A DNA stretch of 64,000 nt from positions 4,655,001 to 4,719,000 of the forward strand of contig CM060191.1 of the NCBI GenBank assembly GCA_030549335.1, written 5' to 3'. A program made the position numbers and the translations under genes. The stretch's first letter is position 1, and each line of letters starts with the position of its first letter. The stretch is from Pontederia crassipes. Taxonomy: Eukaryota; Streptophyta; Magnoliopsida; Commelinales; Pontederiaceae. The notes beneath the pieces were generated by a model. The model ran no database searches and was not told where the DNA came from. It worked only from the letters and a program-made list of their open reading frames with translations. Shown here in pieces: positions 1 to 10,131 of this stretch.

Positions 1-1047
1 TCAGCGAAAAGGGGATGAGAAGGGCAAAACTCAGGAAGGTGATAGGAGAAGGATAGAGGTACCAATCGCTGTTGGTAACAACCGGGGAAAGAATCCCTCT
101 GTTAGGCACGCACGAGAGGCTAGATCGTGAGAAGAGAACGAAGAGGGTACGAGAGAGGGGAAAAATCATGCATAAATACTCTTTTATCTTTCTCTTAATC
201 TTGGAGATCAAAACCCCCTTAATATGCAGTCTTTATCTCACGTTGATTCCTTTTTTTTATTGTCGGTTGTTACAATTAATTTTTATTCAAATTAGTCACA
301 TTAAATATTTTTTATGTACTCTATTTAATTTGTCTTAATGGTATCATGAACACATTAAATCTATATCTATATATATAATATAAAGTAATGCTTCATGGCA
401 ATTTTGTAATTATAGTGAGGAGCTCTCTCCTTTTACCATTCATCCCTTCTTTTTTGTTGATTTTTTGAATTTTTCCAAGAGAATATTAGCAAATTAATAT
501 TAATTTTAGCAACTACTTAATGCAATAATTTATTAATGAACATTAAAGTTGTAAATTATGATAATATTTGACTTTTCATTTTTCATAACATATCTATATA
601 TTTATTTAATATAATATAAATTGCTAAGAAGAAATGTTACTTTTTTAAATTAAATTTAGTATTATATTTTTTCTTTAAATTTTTCCCTATTGAAAAATTA
701 TTGTTTGGTGCATTAGCGATTTAATTAATCGATAATTTAGATCATCACTTAAATAAATTATCACTATTTAAATTATTGGTAATATCATACTTCAGTCTCA
801 AAAGAACCTATTTTGGCATTCCATTATGGTGATCATTTATTCAGCATTTCAGTTTTATCTTTTTGCTTGGTGTTGAAAAAAAGTGTTTATTATAAAGTTT
901 ATTTGTGGAAGAACATTTTTCATAGTGGAGATTTTGGATTTTTCAAGTTTGATAGCAAAAAAATCTTTCTTATTTGCACTTTGGGCCCAACAGATATGTC
1001 TAACAATGAAATTAAAAAAGCACTTAATCCCAAGGTTCTTATATTAT
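1..1047. other. AT-rich sequence, no gene recognised
   Basis: Positions 1-175 are purine-rich and moderately GC-rich and could be the edge of a gene or element lying off the left side. From about 240 on the sequence is AT-rich with only short, unconvincing open frames. I see no domain, terminal repeat or RNA gene. Confidence 0.5.
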
Positions 1048-1626
1048 AATTGGGGGTTCATTGAAATAAAGATATGTCTAACAATGGAAAGGGTTGGAAT
1101 TTTACAATATATAGAAAGTAAATGAAATCGCTACCTATCAAACTTTATGCTAAAGTTCACACATTAGTATTCAATTCATGTAAGAGTTGAATTACTTACT
1201 GCACAAATTGCCAAAGTGTATAAAGGCACTACCAATCGAACTTTTGCTAAAATCTACCTGTTCCGTGTTCATGTTGCACGCATAGTGGTTACATATAGAT
1301 GACACCATACATGAACAACGTAAGCGGCTCTCCTGCACACAATTGACATGAACTAGTAGGCATTTGTACCTAACATCATTAAATTTGTAGACAGTTTTAC
1401 TGAAATCAAGTAGATTACTCGTTCCATTGCTCACCCTAGAATACATGAGGTGCTGTATAACTATCGATGATCTTTCTTATAAATGAGAATGAGCACTAAT
1501 GCGCAACACCATTTGGAAGGATGCGAGGAACTGGAGAAAACTGCAGTACTACACAGGTGATATCAATTCGATGTCAATGATTATTAGCTACAATTTTACC
1601 ACTCACTTAATAGCAATCGCAATCTC

Positions 1627-1633
1627 TATAAAT
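1627..1633 (+). promoter_or_regulatory. TATA box of glycine-rich gene copy A
   Basis: TATAAAT lies 91 bp upstream of the first ATG (1718). The same box, in the same context (CTCTATAAATGGATCAGC), occurs at 59859-59865 before copy B. This spacing places transcription start near 1660, and no ATG lies between there and 1718. Confidence 0.65.
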
Positions 1634-1717
1634 GGATCAGCACTCGGTTACATTTCTTCTCATCAGACTTACAGCTGACCATTGTATCTATATATCCACC
1701 CCGCCAAAAAATCTCTC

Positions 1718-2527
1718 ATGATGTCTACCACTGGGGCTGCTGTTCTCCTAGTCCTGTTGGGGACTCTCGCCGTGTGTCATGGTGGTGGCAATGTCTATGG
1801 CTCCGGTGAACAATATGGTGGTGGGTACATGTCCGAGTACAGCCGTGGTGAACGACAATATGGTGGTGGCTACAAAGGAGAGGGAAACTATTATAATGAA
1901 AGGGGATATAACAATGGTGGAAACAACTACGGCCATGCAAACTATGAGGGAGAATATGGCGTTGGAAACAAGAACGACCAAGGTCACTACGGCGAGAAGA
2001 GAGGTCGTGGTCAGTACAACAACAACTACTACATGGGGTCTGGGAAGAGCGGGGACAATGGTGGCCAATACAGGTATGGTTATGCCAACAATGGACAGTA
2101 CAAGTATGGCAGTAGTGGTGAGAAAATAGGCCGTGATCAATACAACAATGATAACTACGGCAAGAGCGGGGAGCAAGGCAAGTACAACAACGAGGGTCAT
2201 GGCTATGGAGGACAGTCCAAATACGGCGGCAATGGTGAGAAAGCAAATTATGATCAAAATTACAACAAGAGCAACGGTGGTTATGCCCAAAGCGAGGAAA
2301 ATGGCAAGAACGAGAAGGGTGGCCAATATAAGGGTGGCAAGGGCAATGATGAGAACTACAAGAATGATGGTTATGACAGGAGCAGAGAGCATGGCAGCCA
2401 AGATGTCTATGGCAATGGGGGCCAAAACAAGGAGAGTTACGGCACTGTCAATGGCGGTGATAACTATGGTTATGGAAGAAAGTATGGTTATGGCAGTAGC
2501 AATGTCAATGATAAACAAGCTCCTTAA
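1718..2527 (+). CDS. Secreted Gly/Asn/Tyr-rich protein (copy A)
   Basis: This is an intronless frame of 269 residues from ATG 1718. A second ATG directly follows at 1721 and is the one conserved in copy B. Residues 1 to about 23 form a typical signal peptide: a short polar start, the hydrophobic run AAVLLVLLGTLAV, then CHG before the mature start. The mature chain is low complexity, dominated by Gly, Asn, Tyr, Lys, Glu and Gln, with recurring QYGGGY, KYG and GGQ-type units and no cysteine. It is therefore probably an extracellular or cell-wall glycine-rich protein, or a secreted hydrophilic one; no enzymatic domain is visible. Compared with copy B, the C-terminus has lost about 16-18 residues just before the shared DDKQAP-type end, and scattered replacements occur along the chain. 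The conserved frame, TATA box and AATAAA signals argue that it is a real gene. Its exact role cannot be told. Confidence 0.8.
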   Translation: MMSTTGAAVLLVLLGTLAVCHGGGNVYGSGEQYGGGYMSEYSRGERQYGGGYKGEGNYYNERGYNNGGNNYGHANYEGEYGVGNKNDQGHYGEKRGRGQYNNNYYMGSGKSGDNGGQYRYGYANNGQYKYGSSGEKIGRDQYNNDNYGKSGEQGKYNNEGHGYGGQSKYGGNGEKANYDQNYNKSNGGYAQSEENGKNEKGGQYKGGKGNDENYKNDGYDRSREHGSQDVYGNGGQNKESYGTVNGGDNYGYGRKYGYGSSNVNDKQAP

Positions 2528-2536
2528 TTAAGGCCT

Positions 2537-2592
2537 TAGTATCTATCTTGTATTAATCTAAATATAGTATCTATCTTGTATTAATCTAAATA
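2537..2592 (+). repeat. 28-bp tandem duplication in the 3' UTR, with poly(A) signal
   Basis: A 28-bp unit starting TAGTATCTATCTTGTATTAA occurs twice in a row (2537-2564, 2565-2592). Copy B has it once. AATAAA signals follow at 2589-2594 and 2641-2646. The duplication is private to copy A. Confidence 0.85.
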
Positions 2593-2790
2593 AAGAGCCT
2601 TCATAACTCTGGGATGTCCTCAACTATATTTGCCTAATTAAATAAAAGTTTGATGCATTCTACGAAAAAAAACTTGTTGCTAGATGCAGGTGTGTGTATA
2701 TAGCTATATATGTTCGAACTATAAATTTATTCACTTATACTTTCTCCAATTCGACAATTAGCATCTTCCAGCATATTCTAACAAGTTTTC

Positions 2791-3216
2791 TGCTATTTTA
2801 GTTTCATTTTAAATTATATTTTCCCCTATAAATTTATACACTTGGGGTAAGAACTTATAATACAAATTTTGTAACTTCTCATTTGAAATGTCACCATCTG
2901 GATTTTTAAGTATTTAAGATAAAGGGAATAATTGATACATGAATGATGCGTCTGACGTAGCAAAATACAATTCGATATCAAGTACATTAGTTCACTCAAG
3001 TAATATAATAAATAGTAAAATTGTCCACCCCCATGAGTTATAAAACTAAACTGATTTAATCCCAAAGTTAATTAAAGATAAATATGGATGTTTGAAAATA
3101 TTTTCAACTAAAAGAATAATAAAGTTGGTTCAAAAAGTCTTTGGCCTCTAGGATGAAAAAAAAAGTTAGAAAAATGCTTGAACGAAAAACATTATATTCT
3201 TATTTTTATTGATCTT
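2791..3216. other. AT-rich intergenic sequence
   Basis: No coding potential or repeat structure is recognised between the end of the duplicated block and the CACTA end at 3217. Confidence 0.5.
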
Positions 3217-3840
3217 CACTACTAGAAAATCATGAGTTTCCAATGAAAATTCTTCGTCGGACCAAAATTCTTCGCAATTTTCAATGAATTTTGCGACGGA
3301 AGTAAAAATCCTTCCCAAGGACAAAATGTCGATCGCTAGTATGGACGGACATTTCCGTAGGTAATTTCGACGGATCGAACCGTAGATAATTAAATAAATA
3401 ATAAAATCATATGTAATATAATATATGATATGTGTAATATTTTATTTATTAATATTAGTAACAAAAATACCAACGGATAGAAATTTCGATGGGCTTGGTA
3501 ATTAAATAAATAATAAAAATATATGTAATATAATATATAATATCAGTAATATTTTATTTATTAATATGCTCTGTTCGTCGAAAATACCAACGAACTGAAA
3601 TGTCGGTAATAAAATATTAAACATATTATATGTTATATATTATTATAATATTTATTTAATTACCGATGATCTAGTCTATCAGAATTACAGAGGGACTTAT
3701 ATCTGTCGGTATCCCCGACGAAAAACCATCAGTAATTCTAATTTCATTCCCGCCTCCTCTCCCCGCCAATTTTTTTTGTCTCACATCCTTATATACCTTT
3801 CTCCGCTATCTCTCTCTCTCAATCCCACCGACCAAAGAAG
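3217..3840 (+). mobile_element. CACTA-type transposon left end with subterminal repeats
   Basis: The segment starts CACTACTAGAAAATC, a classic plant CACTA terminus, preceded by CTT. It then carries many short GACGG/CCGTCG-type subterminal motifs (for example GTCGG, GCGACGG, TTCGACGG) separated by AT-rich spacers, then a pyrimidine-rich stretch near 3755-3840. The organisation matches the ends of the CACTA elements at 57.8-59.3 and 61.3-62.8 kb. A partner end is proposed at 50943. Confidence 0.7.
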
Positions 3841-4523
3841 TCCCTGTCCCTCCAGCCTGGGGAGAGCAGCGGAGCAGGGCAGAGCTAGCGTTCGATGGGG
3901 CGCACGAAGGCGGCTTCCGACAGGGCGGAGGAGGCCGGCGCAGGACGAAGGAGAGTGGAGCAAGGCGGATGAGGGCTTAGAAGAGCGGACGAGGGCGTCG
4001 GAGGAAGCGGGGTCGTAGGAGGGCAACGGAGGAGGTGGAGGAGGCGGCATCTGGTAGGGCGTCAGAGCACAGCACCATAGGAGGGCGGCGTCAGTTGCAA
4101 TCAATCATTGACGTCGGTCGCAATCGATCATCAGTGTCACAGTTGCACAATCGGAGGACGAGCAAATAAGCACACAGTAAAGAAAGAAGTTAGTGATTTA
4201 AGGTAATTTTTTAACGCCTCAAAGCAATGCTAAACTAATTCCACGTTAAAGAGGCACAGACAAATAAATTAAAAGATATTATCTTAGAAGCGACGCTAAG
4301 TCGAAGCCCAAGTGACTCTAATAGCGACGAAACATGGTCGACGTTCGAGTGATGTCATTGAGTTTACTTTATTTTTTTATTAACTTATATTCAAATAGGT
4401 TTATATTATTTTGTTCATATTATATTATAAGTTTATATTCAAATAGGTCTTATATATTCTAAGTTTCTATTATATGTATGTATTTGTGTGTGCGTGTATT
4501 TCTATTATATATATATATATATA
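3841..4523. repeat. CACTA-internal repeat, GC-rich block plus TAGCGACG-type motifs
   Basis: The GC-rich part (about 3860-4130) resembles 17400-17640. The part from about 4060 to 4500 is clearly homologous to 40175-40600, including the shared AAAGATATTAT, the TTCAAATAGGTTTATATTAT and the TA microsatellite. Motifs such as AGCGACGCTAAGTCG are those of the other CACTA-like fragments at 44.7-45.9 and 50.1-50.5 kb. No coding frame is supported. Confidence 0.6.
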
Positions 4524-4847
4524 GGGTTTAATGAGCGTGTGAAGCGGCTTTAGACATACTTATGTTTATTTTTTTCGACATTTTTTTCATTGATAGTTTA
4601 GAGGGTCATTAGGGATAACAAATATATGATTCAAACCATTAACAATAATTTTTTTTCATCATTTTGAATTTTGACGAACTTCTGCACATTATTATCCGTC
4701 ATAATGGATATAAGCATTTTATATAACTTTTAATCTTGTAAAACTATTTTTTGTTATCATGAATGATCATTTAAGCTATTAGTAAAAAAAAGATATAAAA
4801 AATGAAGAAAAATACGTCTAAGGCCGCTTCACATGCTCATTTTTCCC
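4524..4847. mobile_element. 324-bp MITE with inverted terminal repeats
   Basis: The left end starts GGGTTTAATGAGCGTGTGAA and the reverse complement of the right end starts GGGAAAAATGAGCATGTGAA. Pairing continues through GCGGC(T/C)TTAGAC for roughly 60 bp with mismatches. It contains no coding frame. It sits inside a (TA)n tract, so the target duplication cannot be measured; TA on both sides fits a Mutator-like or TA-targeting MITE. Confidence 0.75.
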
Positions 4848-4878
<31 letters not shown>

Positions 4879-4929
4879 TATTTTGAATGACTTAGCCTCC
4901 TTGGGCGAGCCAAGAACTGACCCCAGAAA

Positions 4930-5880
4930 GTGAAAAAGATTCTAAGGTCTCTATCCTTCAAATTGCATACGAAGAGGACCGTGATCGAATAAAGGAATTT
5001 AAATAAATTTGATTTTGATGATCTTATTGGTTCACTTCTAATCTATGAGATCTCAATACAAGAAGAAGAAGAAGAAAAAGTCCTCAAGAAGAAAACATTA
5101 ACATTGAAAGCAAATGTAATTGAAGAAGATTCAAATAAAGAAGAAGTAGACTAAAAGAGACTCGCCCGCTACACAAAAAAATTAGATAAGTATATTAAGT
5201 TGGTGAAGAAGAAAGAGAAGAATGGAAAGCCTACCCAAAGATCATACAAAAATCATAAAGAAGAAACATCTCGAAAAGGTAAAAAGAAAAGTTATGAAGA
5301 GTCAAGTAAAACAAGTGACTCGTCAAGCTCTTCTAGTGATGAAGCAGACTTATGCTTAATGGCATACGACAATGAGGTAAATTCTAATCTTTCAAATAAT
5401 GACTCATCGAGCCTTTTCGAAGAAAATATTTCTTTAGATGTGAATGAAGAACTTTCCTCTCTCATAAAAAGATATTATTCAACTAAAAAGAAAAATAAAA
5501 AATTACTACATGAGATTGAGAAGCTAAAAAATGAAATTGAAACTTTGAAAATTACACATGCATGTGAAATTGTAAAACTACCATGTTCATTAGAAAAAGT
5601 AAAACAAGAAAATGCTTTCTTGAAAAATACACAAAATAGCGATAAGACTATTTATCATATAACGAAAAATAATCTTAGAAATCATTTTGAATATAAAAAC
5701 TCTTACTGGAAATCTAAGCATTCTTATGATAGAAAATCACATATTACATGTTTTGCATGCGAATTTTATGGCCATTATGCTTATCAATGCAAAATAAAAA
5801 AAATCATCACCTAATTGCATGATTTGTGTTCCAAAAGGAACATTATCTAACAAAATCGAATCCAAAGAAGTTTGAATACC
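4930..5880 (+). pseudogene. Copia (SIRE-like) gag remnant
   Basis: An open frame at 5200-5814 encodes a Lys/Ser/Glu-rich chain with a DSSSSSSDEADLCLMA stretch, a coiled-coil-like middle, and one CCHC zinc knuckle (CFACEFYGHYAYQC) near its C-terminus. That is the layout of the C-terminal half of Gag in SIRE/Maximus-type copia elements. Upstream, 4960-5150 reads as more Gag (DLIGSLLIYE-like), broken by in-frame stops including TAA at 5151. Downstream, 5819-5878 keeps the CVPKGTLSNK-type Gag tail. Protease, integrase and reverse transcriptase are missing, so the element is 5'-truncated and internally deleted. It is not functional. Confidence 0.75.
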
Positions 5881-6617
5881 AAAAGTTACTTTATTATTTT
5901 TCAGGTGTACCTCACTACAAAGGACAGGGAGGAATTAAAAATGTGAAGGTACAAAGTTATGGTAAAAGTATCATTGGGAATGCTCTTGCATTTTTTAAGT
6001 GTTAAGTCTATTCTCTTGATTTCACTCAAAATTTCAAAATGACTAATTCTTTGAAAGAAAAGAGAGAGAACATCTAAAATTCATAATAGCGATAGGGGAA
6101 GCATATTAAACTTTATTTTGACATATCATGAATATCATTGTTGTATCAAAGTTTTATGACATATTTTGATCGTTAATATATATTTTTTGGCCTTCATCAA
6201 ATTGTTTCCATTTTGTCATTATGAAATAGTCATAAATTTAGGGAGGGTTATTTCTTCCATGCTAACTCTTTATGATGCAATATTTTACATGTTTCTAATA
6301 TGACAAAAGGGGAAAATAAAAAGTTTTTTCAAAGATGGCATGATTAAGGGGGAGTTACATATGATTTCCTATATGCTTCATATACAAATTATTCTTTTTG
6401 ATGAAACAAAAGGGGGAGAAAAATAGGAGAAATATGATCTGAATATCACTTTATATGAAGAGTTCCTTACAATTTATACTTATGTGAACATCTATCATTG
6501 TAAGGAAAGTTAAGTGTTAGAGGAAGTAAAATTGATTTTACAACTTATTTTATAATTTTTTCATAAATTATATATTTTTCATATTTTTCAATTTGTCTTC
6601 ATAAAAAAGGGAAAGAT
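5881..6617 (+). mobile_element. Deleted copia interior and polypurine tract
   Basis: No pol motifs are found between the gag remnant and the LTR. The segment includes short purine runs with GGGGGA-like sense, and ends in AAAAAAGGGAAAGAT (about 6603-6617), a good polypurine tract immediately before the LTR start TGTTGGATC. Confidence 0.55.
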
Positions 6618-7803
6618 TGTTGGATCTAAGTTTTAATGACATATAAAATTATATTTTGATGATACAAACCTCGAAAGATTAAAGTTAAAACGCTAAAAAA
6701 GTTTAAAGAAAAAGGAATAACTTTATGCACTACACTTTGATTAAAATATTAACTATGATCCTATTAGATTTTGATGAATCATAAATATAAAAGTTGTAGA
6801 TAATTCCGTTAGCTTTTTGTAGAATAAAAAATCATCTCATTTGGATAATTGTGCAAAACGTTATGCTTAAAATAGTGCAGGATGGTTGATCTGCCGGTTG
6901 GAACACTGGTAGACCAGCCTAGAATACTGATCGACCGATCCAGAACACAAGTCGACCGGTCAGTATAGAAAATGTCCAATTTCAATAAGCAGAATGTCAA
7001 GACTGTACCAGTCAAGGTACCTGTCGACCGGACAGTGCAGAATTCGCCAACGAGCACATTTTTCATAAAAGAAAGTGTACTGGTCGACCATATGTGCGGT
7101 CGACCAGCCTCCGAGTCAAATGAACAGTAATTGTCAAATTTGAAGGAAAAATTTATGGAATGATTTTTGGACGACTTTCTCACTTGTAGAAGCCTATAAA
7201 AGGAGTGTCAAAGGCAGAAGGAAGTGCACCAATCCAAGTATTGAAGCAAAACTTCAAGAAATCAAAAGAAGATCATTTCTCTTGAAGTTATCATTTAAAG
7301 TTTTCTTTCTTTCTCTCCTCCACTCTTGTGAGCATAGAATTGTAAAAGAGAGAAATATTTTTGTTCAGAAAAAATAGAGAGAGCTTCTGTGTAAAAGAGA
7401 TTCTAAATCTTACTTCTTGAGCGAGAAAAAAAAATTAGCTTACTAGGAGGAGAGGTTGCCTTGCCTCACGAAATTGAGAAAATGTGGTTGATGTAAAGGG
7501 CTTTCTCCCTTGCCCCATTTGAGATAAATGAAGGGATTAGTGGAATTTTTGACGGTATAGAGGTCGAGAAGTCAGAGCGGGGGCATAGGCCAAGGTGTGG
7601 CCGAACCTCGTCAATAACCATCGTGTCATTGTGTTTGATTTTCTCTCTCTCTCTCCCCGTTCATATTATGCTTATGCTCTGAATTGTTTTATTTTAAAAG
7701 GTTTTAAAGAATCGGTTTTGTGCTTCCATGACGATTTTCATGAAATCGACATTTTCGATTGAACACTAAGTCACCCCCTCTTGGTGCCCTTTGGAATCCT
7801 ACA
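6618..7803 (+). mobile_element. 3' LTR of the SIRE-like copia remnant (1186 bp)
   Basis: It begins TGTTGGATCTAAG directly after a polypurine tract and ends CCTACA. A promoter-like CTATAAAAGG lies at 7194-7203. The U3 part (6880-7110) repeats a GTCGACC core at 6951, 7023, 7083 and 7099. No left LTR remains in the window, so boundaries rest on the PPT and the TG...CA ends. Confidence 0.65.
7194..7203 (+). promoter_or_regulatory. TATA box in the copia LTR
   Basis: CTATAAAAGG lies in the middle of the 1186-bp LTR, in the expected position for the U3/R promoter. Confidence 0.5.
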
Positions 7804-8783
7804 ATGGATTGTGTTGATATGTTGGAGGAGATGTGCATTGTTGTACAGCCAACAATTGATGCTTTGACAATTTCTTTAGATGGTGGCTGAATTGGAAATC
7901 AGAGTAGAAGTGATATGAATTTCTAAAGGTTGGCACCTCCTTTGAATTTTTTCATCTTTCATGATGTATTTGCTCCTCTCTTTAACACGTCATTGAGTTG
8001 TTGTTGTCCTTATTGAAAAATTTGCTTCTGTGTGCCATCTTCTTTTATATGAATTTTGATAATGGAACAGACATAAGATGATCATCGATCTCTCATCGAT
8101 GTGGCTTGGAGTGTCAGAATTTTGAGAATTCAATTTTGCAACTTCATCCTCTAATGCATGTAGCTTTGCTTCTAAGGCTTCGAACTTGCGCTGAGTGTCA
8201 AATAATCAAAGTGAATTGTCGACTTCAATTTTCTTTTGAATTTTGATCAATTGAGCCTCCAAACGAAGTCAGAAGTTAATAATTTGAATTCAAGAATTGT
8301 TGCAACATCCTCAACTGACTTCTTATTGTGTTGCCTAATATTATGAATTTGTCTCTCCAAATTTTTTATTTAATAATTTTGTGTGGAGAGCTTTTTCAAC
8401 AAAGAATCTAATAATTCTGTGAGTGCAGCGGATGGATCTCGAAAAATATTGTCATTCTTTACTTGTTGAGACTTCTTCTTTGTGCTTTGTCTTGACATGA
8501 ATTCCATCTTGCTGCACAGCAGGGTTGCTTTCCTTAATTTATTGATTTGTGGTCTTTTTCTTCTTGGTCATTAAGGATGTAAAGATATGCTCATGTTGAT
8601 CAAGTTGTGTACAAAATGTCACCTAAAAAGCTTACACAACATTAAAGAAAAAGTGAAGAAAAATAGAAAATAAAAATTCTCAAAGTAGCTTATATGAGAT
8701 AGACTAAGAATTTTGAACAATAGTTCCCCATATTCAATTTGATTAAAGGAATTACCACATGGGCATTCAGAAATTGGGTGTCC

Positions 8784-9023
8784 TCATCCACACAAATCAT
8801 AGGGATGGTTATGGCTAAGAAGCATCTCAAACATTTTATTTAGTGACTCCAACTGAGCCACTACTAATTCACTTCCAACTTTATTCACACATCTTCTCTC
8901 TTGGATGCGTTTAGATTGCCATGAATTCAGGGCTACATCATTTATAAGATCATAAATTTCTTGCGGCTTCATCTTGCCCAAAATCGTTCCTCCAGCTAAG
9001 GAATCTAGCTTATCTTTAACCAC
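8784..9023 (-). pseudogene. Degenerate gypsy gag fragment
   Basis: The minus-strand frame contains LDSLAGGTILGKMKPQEIYD followed by LINDVALNSWQ, which matches the region of plant gypsy Gag normally reading like 'D.AAGG.L..K.P.EAYELIE.MA.N..QW'. It ends near HNHPYDLCG, resembling the start of the following CxxC region. The frame is open for 79 codons only and stops on both sides break the rest. It lies about 770 bp inside the LTR and PBS on the same strand, as expected for gag. It is a pseudogene. Confidence 0.65.
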
Positions 9024-9233
9024 TTAGCACAAACCATCATAGAAATAACAGAGTTTCATCGTGATCTTGTAAAAAATCTGTCACATGCCTCATAGAGCGT
9101 TTCATCGTGATCTTGTAAAAAATAACAGAGTTTGTTCCTTAGCTTTGCCCAAGTTTTGATTGATCATGCTGGAAGAGTTTTTAGCCAAGTAAATGCTTTA
9201 TCTCATAGAGAAAAGAGAAATAAAGTTATATGA

Positions 9234-9329
9234 GACGCGTCCACAGAAACATTAGGACTCTTAAAGGTGTTGCAAATGCTAGACGTGTCCACAGAAACAT
9301 TAGGACTCTTAAAGGTATTGCAAATGCGC
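9234..9329. repeat. 48-bp tandem duplication
   Basis: The unit beginning GACGCGTCCACAGAAACATT occurs at 9234 and again, with minor changes, at 9282. A second small duplication (GTTTCATCGTGATCTTGTAA) occurs nearby at about 9054 and 9099. Both lie in the decayed gypsy interior. Confidence 0.8.
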
Positions 9330-9806
9330 AGAAATTTATTAAGATGATCATGAGGGTTCTCATGAAAAGCTCCGCCAAATTAATGTGCTTCAACCATGCA
9401 ATTAATTGGGGGTTAACTCAAAGTTATTTGTTGTGATCGCTGGAATCACAATGCTGGAGTTGGTATTCGAATATTTAGCAGAAATGTAATCCATCATGCT
9501 TAATTCTTCTTCCTCTTCATCTTCTTATTCAACTTGACGGCGTTCTTGTTCGGGCATCTTAATTTTTCATGGTTGACGTGTTGTTCATTCGATTTCAGGA
9601 TCAAATTCCAGAGGGACTTTGGAGTTTCGAGTATTATGTCGAGTGTCACGGTCCAAAGCCTATAGATTAGATGGTTTGTGAATTAATCATGCTTGAAAAT
9701 CTGCACAACCACCAAACAAAAAAAAATAGAAAGTAAAGAGTCTCAAAGTAGCATAAAATAAGAGTAGAAAGTAAAGAATAGTTCCTCTGCAATGGCGCCA
9801 AAAACT

Positions 9807-10131
9807 TGATGCGAGAATTGATGACAATAGAGCTAGCAAGTGCACCAGTCGCTCAAGTAATAAAGTGAAAAGTATAGGTTGTCGATCCCACGAGGAATTG
9901 GTTTATTTATCTATCTAATCTCATATGCTAATAAGAGATGACATAAAGTTTTGAGTAAAAGATGTGCATAAAGTAAAATAATAGAAAAATAAAGACTAAA
10001 CCTAACGATGCTTAGGTCCTTAGGATGATCTATAATGATTCAAATAATTTGAAATATTTGTAAAATCAGGAATAAACATGAAGTTTAGATTTAGTTTTTA
10101 GATGGATTAAGGACAATAAAGATATGATCCT
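9807..10131 (-). mobile_element. Gypsy (Athila-like) LTR, part 1
   Basis: On the + strand the LTR starts TGATGCGAGAATTG, right after TGGCGCCAAAAACT (reverse-strand PBS). It contains the AGCTAGCAAGTGCACC...GTTGTCGATCCCAC motif (9831-9890), shared with the large LTRs at 19 kb. It is interrupted by the copia element at 10132 and resumes at 14958. Confidence 0.65.

Larger units (their letters stand above)
1048..2790 (+). repeat. Segmental duplication, copy A (glycine-rich gene locus)
   Basis: This block matches 59268-61042 in the same orientation, about 58.2 kb away. The match begins at the AATTGGGGGTTCATTGAAA stretch, runs through the promoter, CDS and 3' end, and fades after the ATATTCTAAC near 2787. 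By eye the upstream 250 bp (1200-1450) are about 90% identical, with small indels. Flanking sequence on both sides is unrelated apart from CACTA material nearby, so this is a dispersed duplication and not a long tandem array. Confidence 0.9.
7804..9806 (-). mobile_element. Ty3/gypsy (Athila-like) internal region remnant, reverse strand
   Basis: Read on the minus strand, this follows an LTR end and a TGGCGCC-type primer binding site (9793-9800). It contains a degenerate gag trace (see 8784-9023) and further Lys/Glu-rich broken frames towards 8100. There is no protease, reverse transcriptase or integrase; the element is truncated where it meets the copia LTR at 7803. Confidence 0.6.

Noticed and set aside
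1192-1446. Cysteine-rich minus-strand ORF upstream of glycine-rich gene copy A, also open at 59417-59677 by copy B
   Set aside because: DNA identity is about 90% but protein identity only about 79% with a changed Cys pattern, so there is no sign of purifying selection. It overlaps the promoter side of the glycine-rich gene.
1725-2518. Long minus-strand and other-frame ORFs across the glycine-rich gene (and 59955-60637)
   Set aside because: They are shadows of a low-stop, repetitive coding sequence; the + frame alone has a signal peptide, TATA box and poly(A) signals.
3776-4104. ORFs in GC-rich DNA on both strands
   Set aside because: Low-complexity CACTA leader sequence; no domain, and the paralogue at 40.2 kb does not keep the frame.
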